From: Casuarina equisetifolia | Lineage: Eukaryota > Streptophyta > Magnoliopsida > Fagales > Casuarinaceae | Direction of reading: 5' to 3' | Assembly (NCBI GenBank): GCA_028551475.1 | Contig: CM052361.1 | Coordinates: 7,881,501-7,945,500, forward strand | Length of the DNA stretch: 64,000 nucleotides | In this document: positions 60,325-64,000 of the stretch, piece by piece | Layout: the number at the start of each line of letters is the position of its first letter | How positions within the stretch are numbered: position 1 is the first letter of the stretch | Translations under genes and position numbers: made by a program | The notes under the pieces: model-generated | The model's database searches: none | What the model saw: the letters and a program-made list of their open reading frames with translations, nothing else | Told to the model about the DNA's origin: nothing

Positions 60325-61487
60325 TGGTGGGAAACAATGTTCACACTTTAGTTTGAATTTAATCATTAAGTTCATTGGTGCACATGGGTTTGTACAATTG
60401 CCGTTATATGGTACATTTTGAATTTAAACACTAAATTCAATGTTTGACACATGGGTTTACATGTGTGTCATTGGGTTATATGTAGATTATGTGGCCGACA
60501 ATTATGGAATGTTAGCGAACAAAAGATTCATGGACCACTAATTTGGGCAATGGTCCATTTGGATTAAAGTAGAAAGTCTTGCGATGTAAGGGTGAGAAAT
60601 TGTGGTTAGCACGATTGTATGAAAGTAATAGTTGTGGACATCATAATAGTGCATGTAACATATGATGTTTTGTGTCATGACACCTGTACATATAAAAAGT
60701 GATATATCACTACGCTCAATCAATACATGTGAGAGAATGTGAGCTGGTAATGGTAATAAAAGTTGGGCATTGTACAAGACATTATCTTTGTACGAGATGT
60801 ATGTATTAATGGGCCAGTTTTTTTGGGCCTATGATTTAATGGATTTGGTTATGAAAGAATGGGTCGATGCAACTGGGTTTTGTATTGTTGTTAATTAATA
60901 GACTAGGTGGTCTTGCATGTGTGTGCATGTTGCGCATTGACAAAATGATTGTGGTTTTACTAGAGTTATTCCGGCTATGTTTCGATGCTATTTGGTTGGT
61001 TTGTTCTGAATATCAGAACATTTGTGCCTGTGAATGTATTTTGCATTAAAGTAATGTTTACATGTTGAATTTCTATAATGTTCGAAATTCATAGCTAATA
61101 ATAATGAAATGGTGTTTCGATTTTGAATTTCTACTACATTTAAAATTCATAGCTATTAATAATGGGGTTTCATGTTCATTAAGGTAAGCTTGCATGTATA
61201 CTTTAGCTGTGTTAAAGATTCTTCTTCAGCTAATTTTGGGTGATAGGAGCTGGCTGAGCTTAGTTCATCCATGTCGAATGCAAATGAGTGTTTACGTATG
61301 GTAGATGATAGTTATATGTTTAATTATCCGTATGCACAACACGCTTGTGACTACTTATTTGTAGGGAAAATTCACACTCACACCAATCGTACACTCACAC
61401 TAGTCTGTACCCTGTGAAAACTTTATAATATGGTTGGTGTTAGTGTAAGTTATAGGTGGTATAATAGGAGTGGGCTATATAATATTA
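60325..61487 (+). repeat. 1.27-kb repeat unit, copy 3
   Basis: Starts at the ggtgggaaacaatg phrase, slightly inside the unit, and runs to the unit end. The AT run is missing here (gagatgtatgtatta instead). Confidence 0.8.
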
Positions 61488-61992
61488 CTAGCCCGCTCCT
61501 GCAAGCCAAAACTTAGTAAGTTAACATTGGCTATCTACGTTTACGACTATGACATGGCATGTCTCCATTGGGTATCTATATTTAGTGGTGAAAACAAGGT
61601 TGATTAAATTCATTGGTGCACATAGACATGTACAATTGCCATTATATGGTACATTTTGAATTTAGACACTAAATTCAATGTTCAACACATGAGTCTACAT
61701 GTGTTGCATTGAGTTATGTGCTGAATGTGTGGTTAACAGTTATGGAGTGTCAACAAACAAAAGATTACTAGACCATTAATTTGGGCAGTGGTCCATTTGG
61801 ATTGAAAGTAGAAAGCTTAGGACGCAAAGGTGAGAAATTGTGGTTGGCACGATTGTATGAAAGTGATGGTTGTGGACATCATAGTAGTGTGTGTAACATA
61901 TGATGTATTGTGTTGTGACACCAATACATGTAAAAAATAATATATCATTGCACTCTGGTATGTGTGACAAAATGTGAGCTGGTAATGGTAAT
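61488..61992 (+). repeat. 1.27-kb repeat unit, copy 4, left part
   Basis: Starts directly after copy 3, so the two are in tandem. Interrupted at the ggtaataaatgttgg site. Confidence 0.8.
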
Positions 61993-63559
61993 AAATGTTG
62001 GATTTAATGACTTACCAAAAAGGGAGATTGAATTGGTTTTAAGTGTAGATCATAATCTTTTTTTTCTAAATTGTTCTAAATTGTTCTAAATTGTTTTACG
62101 ATGTTATCAAATAAGGTTTCATAAAACAGTAATAAATCAAAGCACAAAAGATATGACACATAAGTTTACCACGGTAGTTCGGTACTTAATCCTTGAGCCC
62201 TATTTCCACCCTCTTCTTGAGTTAAAGTCCATTTTACTTCAAGTTAGGAGAAATCCTTTCTTACACTACATAACTCCTTAACGAGGAGTCAATTCATCCA
62301 CGATTACAAAGTTTAGATTGAACCAACCTTAGTACATCAAGCAAATCCTTTAATGTGTAATGTAAGTGAGGAATAATGCTTATCAAAGAGTTAATTAAAG
62401 ATATACAAACTTAATTAAAGCTCTAATCATGAAACCCTCAATTTTCATAGAATTAGAGTTTCAGGTTTACAAAGAGGTTTATACGCATATAATAATCAAA
62501 GCTCATTCATCACATAAATAACTTAATCTAAGAGTGAATATTCACAAGAATATTAGTTTGAAGAAATATCACCAAATATATAAAGTAGCTTTACGATTCA
62601 ATAAAGAGAGTAGTCGGATTTGAGATCTTTTGTAGGACTTAAGCATAAACTTGCTTCTTTTCAAAGTATGATATATATCTCTCTAAAAAACCAACTCATA
62701 ATCTCAAAAGAATGCCTTATTATATAAGATTCAAAGACTTTAAGCTCTCTAGGGTTTCAATTTAAACCTAAACTTCCCGTTAAGATTTTTCTATTAAGAT
62801 TTGACTTAATCTCCATCATGCAATGGTAAAGAAGGTGATTAATGCAATAAATAGTTGTTTTGACATATTAATCACTTCAACAATCTTCCCATTAAAATGT
62901 CTAGCGACAAAGAAAGATGAGAGAGCAAGTCGCCAAGAGGCCTAAGGCTTTGGTCGGTTATTTGCTCAATTAAAAGCTATTCACTCTTAACAATAAGTGA
63001 AATAGCAGCATATCACTTATTGGTTAAATAATGCTTTAACACTTGGGCTCAGGTAGGACTTTGTAGTACGACTTAGTGGGCTAGTGTAGCTTAGTCTTGT
63101 AGGCCAATGTAGCTTAGGCCAATGTAGCGCGGTCTAATAGGCCAGTGTAGCTCTGGCCAATGCAACTTAGTCTAGCAAGCCAGTGTAGCTCGGGCCAATG
63201 CAGCTTGCTCCAACATTATGTGATCACCTTGTAATATAATTTTTGCCCCTTTTTCTTTTAATGTGTACCTATAAATACATAAAAACAAGTATCATTTTTC
63301 TTTAAATTTATCCACATATTTATTACTATTTCTTTTTTTTTTTAACATCACTCATATAAGATATTTCTCAAGGTCACTTTATAAAGATGTTTTATGAAAA
63401 ATGTAGGAACCTAATTACTTTATAATATCATTGATTAATATTACAATTTGTACACCTTTTACTTCCTATGATTTTCTTTTGCACATATAAAAAATATTTT
63501 TTAAGAAATAATTCACAAATAGATTTTGTCACAACAAAACCCTTATTTTCCAATAATAA
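61993..63559. mobile_element. 1.57-kb insertion splitting repeat copy 4
   Basis: The repeat unit stops at about 61992 and resumes at about 63560 at the same internal point. Both edges carry an aataaa-ttgg-like sequence, which may be a target-site duplication. The inserted DNA has a triple ctaaattgtt repeat, a ggtagttcggtacttaatccttgagcc phrase known from plant repeats, and no long reading frame, so it would be a non-autonomous element or solo LTR. Confidence 0.45.
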
Positions 63560-64000
63560 AACTTGGGCATTGTACAAAGCATTGTCTTTGTACGATATAT
63601 ATATATATATATATATATATTGATGGGCCAATTTTTTTGGGCCTATGATTTATTAGATTCGGTTATGAAAGAATGGGTTGATGCGACCTAGGTTGTGTAT
63701 TTTTATTAGTTAATGGACTAAGTGGTCCTGCATGTGCGTGCATGTTGCACATTGACAAAATGAATGTGGTTTTGCCAGAGTTTTTTCGGCTATGTTTTGA
63801 TATTATTTGGTTAGTTTGTTCCAAATATCAAAACGTTTGTGCCAATGAATGTATTTTGCATTAAAGTAATGTTTGCATGTTGAATTTCTATGATATTCAA
63901 AATTGATAGCTAATAATAATAGGGTTTCAGGTTCATTAGGGTGAGCTTGCTTGTATACTTTAGTTGTGTCGAAGATTCTTTTTCGGCCGATGTTGGGTGA
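63560..64000 (+). repeat. 1.27-kb repeat unit, copy 4, right part
   Basis: Resumes with the gggcattgtacaa box, an AT run, and the ttttttgggcc box, and continues past the window edge. Confidence 0.8.

Overview
The window is nuclear DNA from a flowering plant. Genes have many exons with GT-AG introns, the intergenic DNA is AT-rich and full of decayed repeats, and one gene encodes a plastid-targeted ribosomal protein. Codon use and protein style suggest a eudicot or other broad-leaved, probably woody, angiosperm. The species cannot be fixed from the sequence alone. Nine protein-coding genes could be modelled exon by exon with phases that close: FolD (2.0-4.3 kb, +), a GOLD-domain protein (5.3-14.2 kb, -), PECT1 (17.9-24.9 kb, +), a LURP-one-related gene (25.5-26.4 kb, -), three small secreted cysteine-rich protein genes (30.5-31.0 kb -, 33.4-33.8 kb +, 39.5-39.9 kb -), a PBL8-type receptor-like cytoplasmic kinase (40.8-46.0 kb, -), plastid RPL17 (47.3-48.5 kb, +) and a second LURP-one-related gene (53.0-53.8 kb, +). 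That makes ten genes when the cysteine-rich copies are counted separately.

Layout. 0-25 kb holds housekeeping genes: one-carbon folate metabolism (FolD) and phosphatidylethanolamine synthesis (PECT1), with the GOLD gene between them on the other strand. 25-46 kb is a stress/immunity-flavoured block: a LURP-one-related gene, the cysteine-rich secreted proteins and the RLCK-VII kinase. This block has been remodelled by a direct segmental duplication of about 4 kb and an inverted duplication with arms of about 1.9 kb. 46-54 kb holds RPL17 and the second LURP-one-related gene. 56.5-64 kb has no convincing gene and consists of diverged copies of a roughly 1.27-kb repeat unit, interrupted by two other insertions.

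The most interesting part is 27.4-41.3 kb. A 12-cysteine secreted protein gene next to the kinase (copy C) was duplicated together with the last exon of the kinase. The new copy (A) was then duplicated in inverted orientation (B). The kinase fragments beside A and B carry the same stop codon and are dead, but all three cysteine-rich reading frames are intact. Between A and B the intron and signal peptide are nearly identical, while the loops between cysteines 5 and 9 differ at 13 non-synonymous and 1 synonymous base. This pattern suggests diversifying selection or conversion from another paralogue.

From memory, the gene content merges two Arabidopsis neighbourhoods: At2g38640-At2g38670 (LURP-one-related, FOLD, PECT1) and At5g01010-At5g01020 (GOLD protein, small protein, PBL8). 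That fits a less fractionated ancestral gene order. No tRNA, rRNA or CRISPR was recognised.
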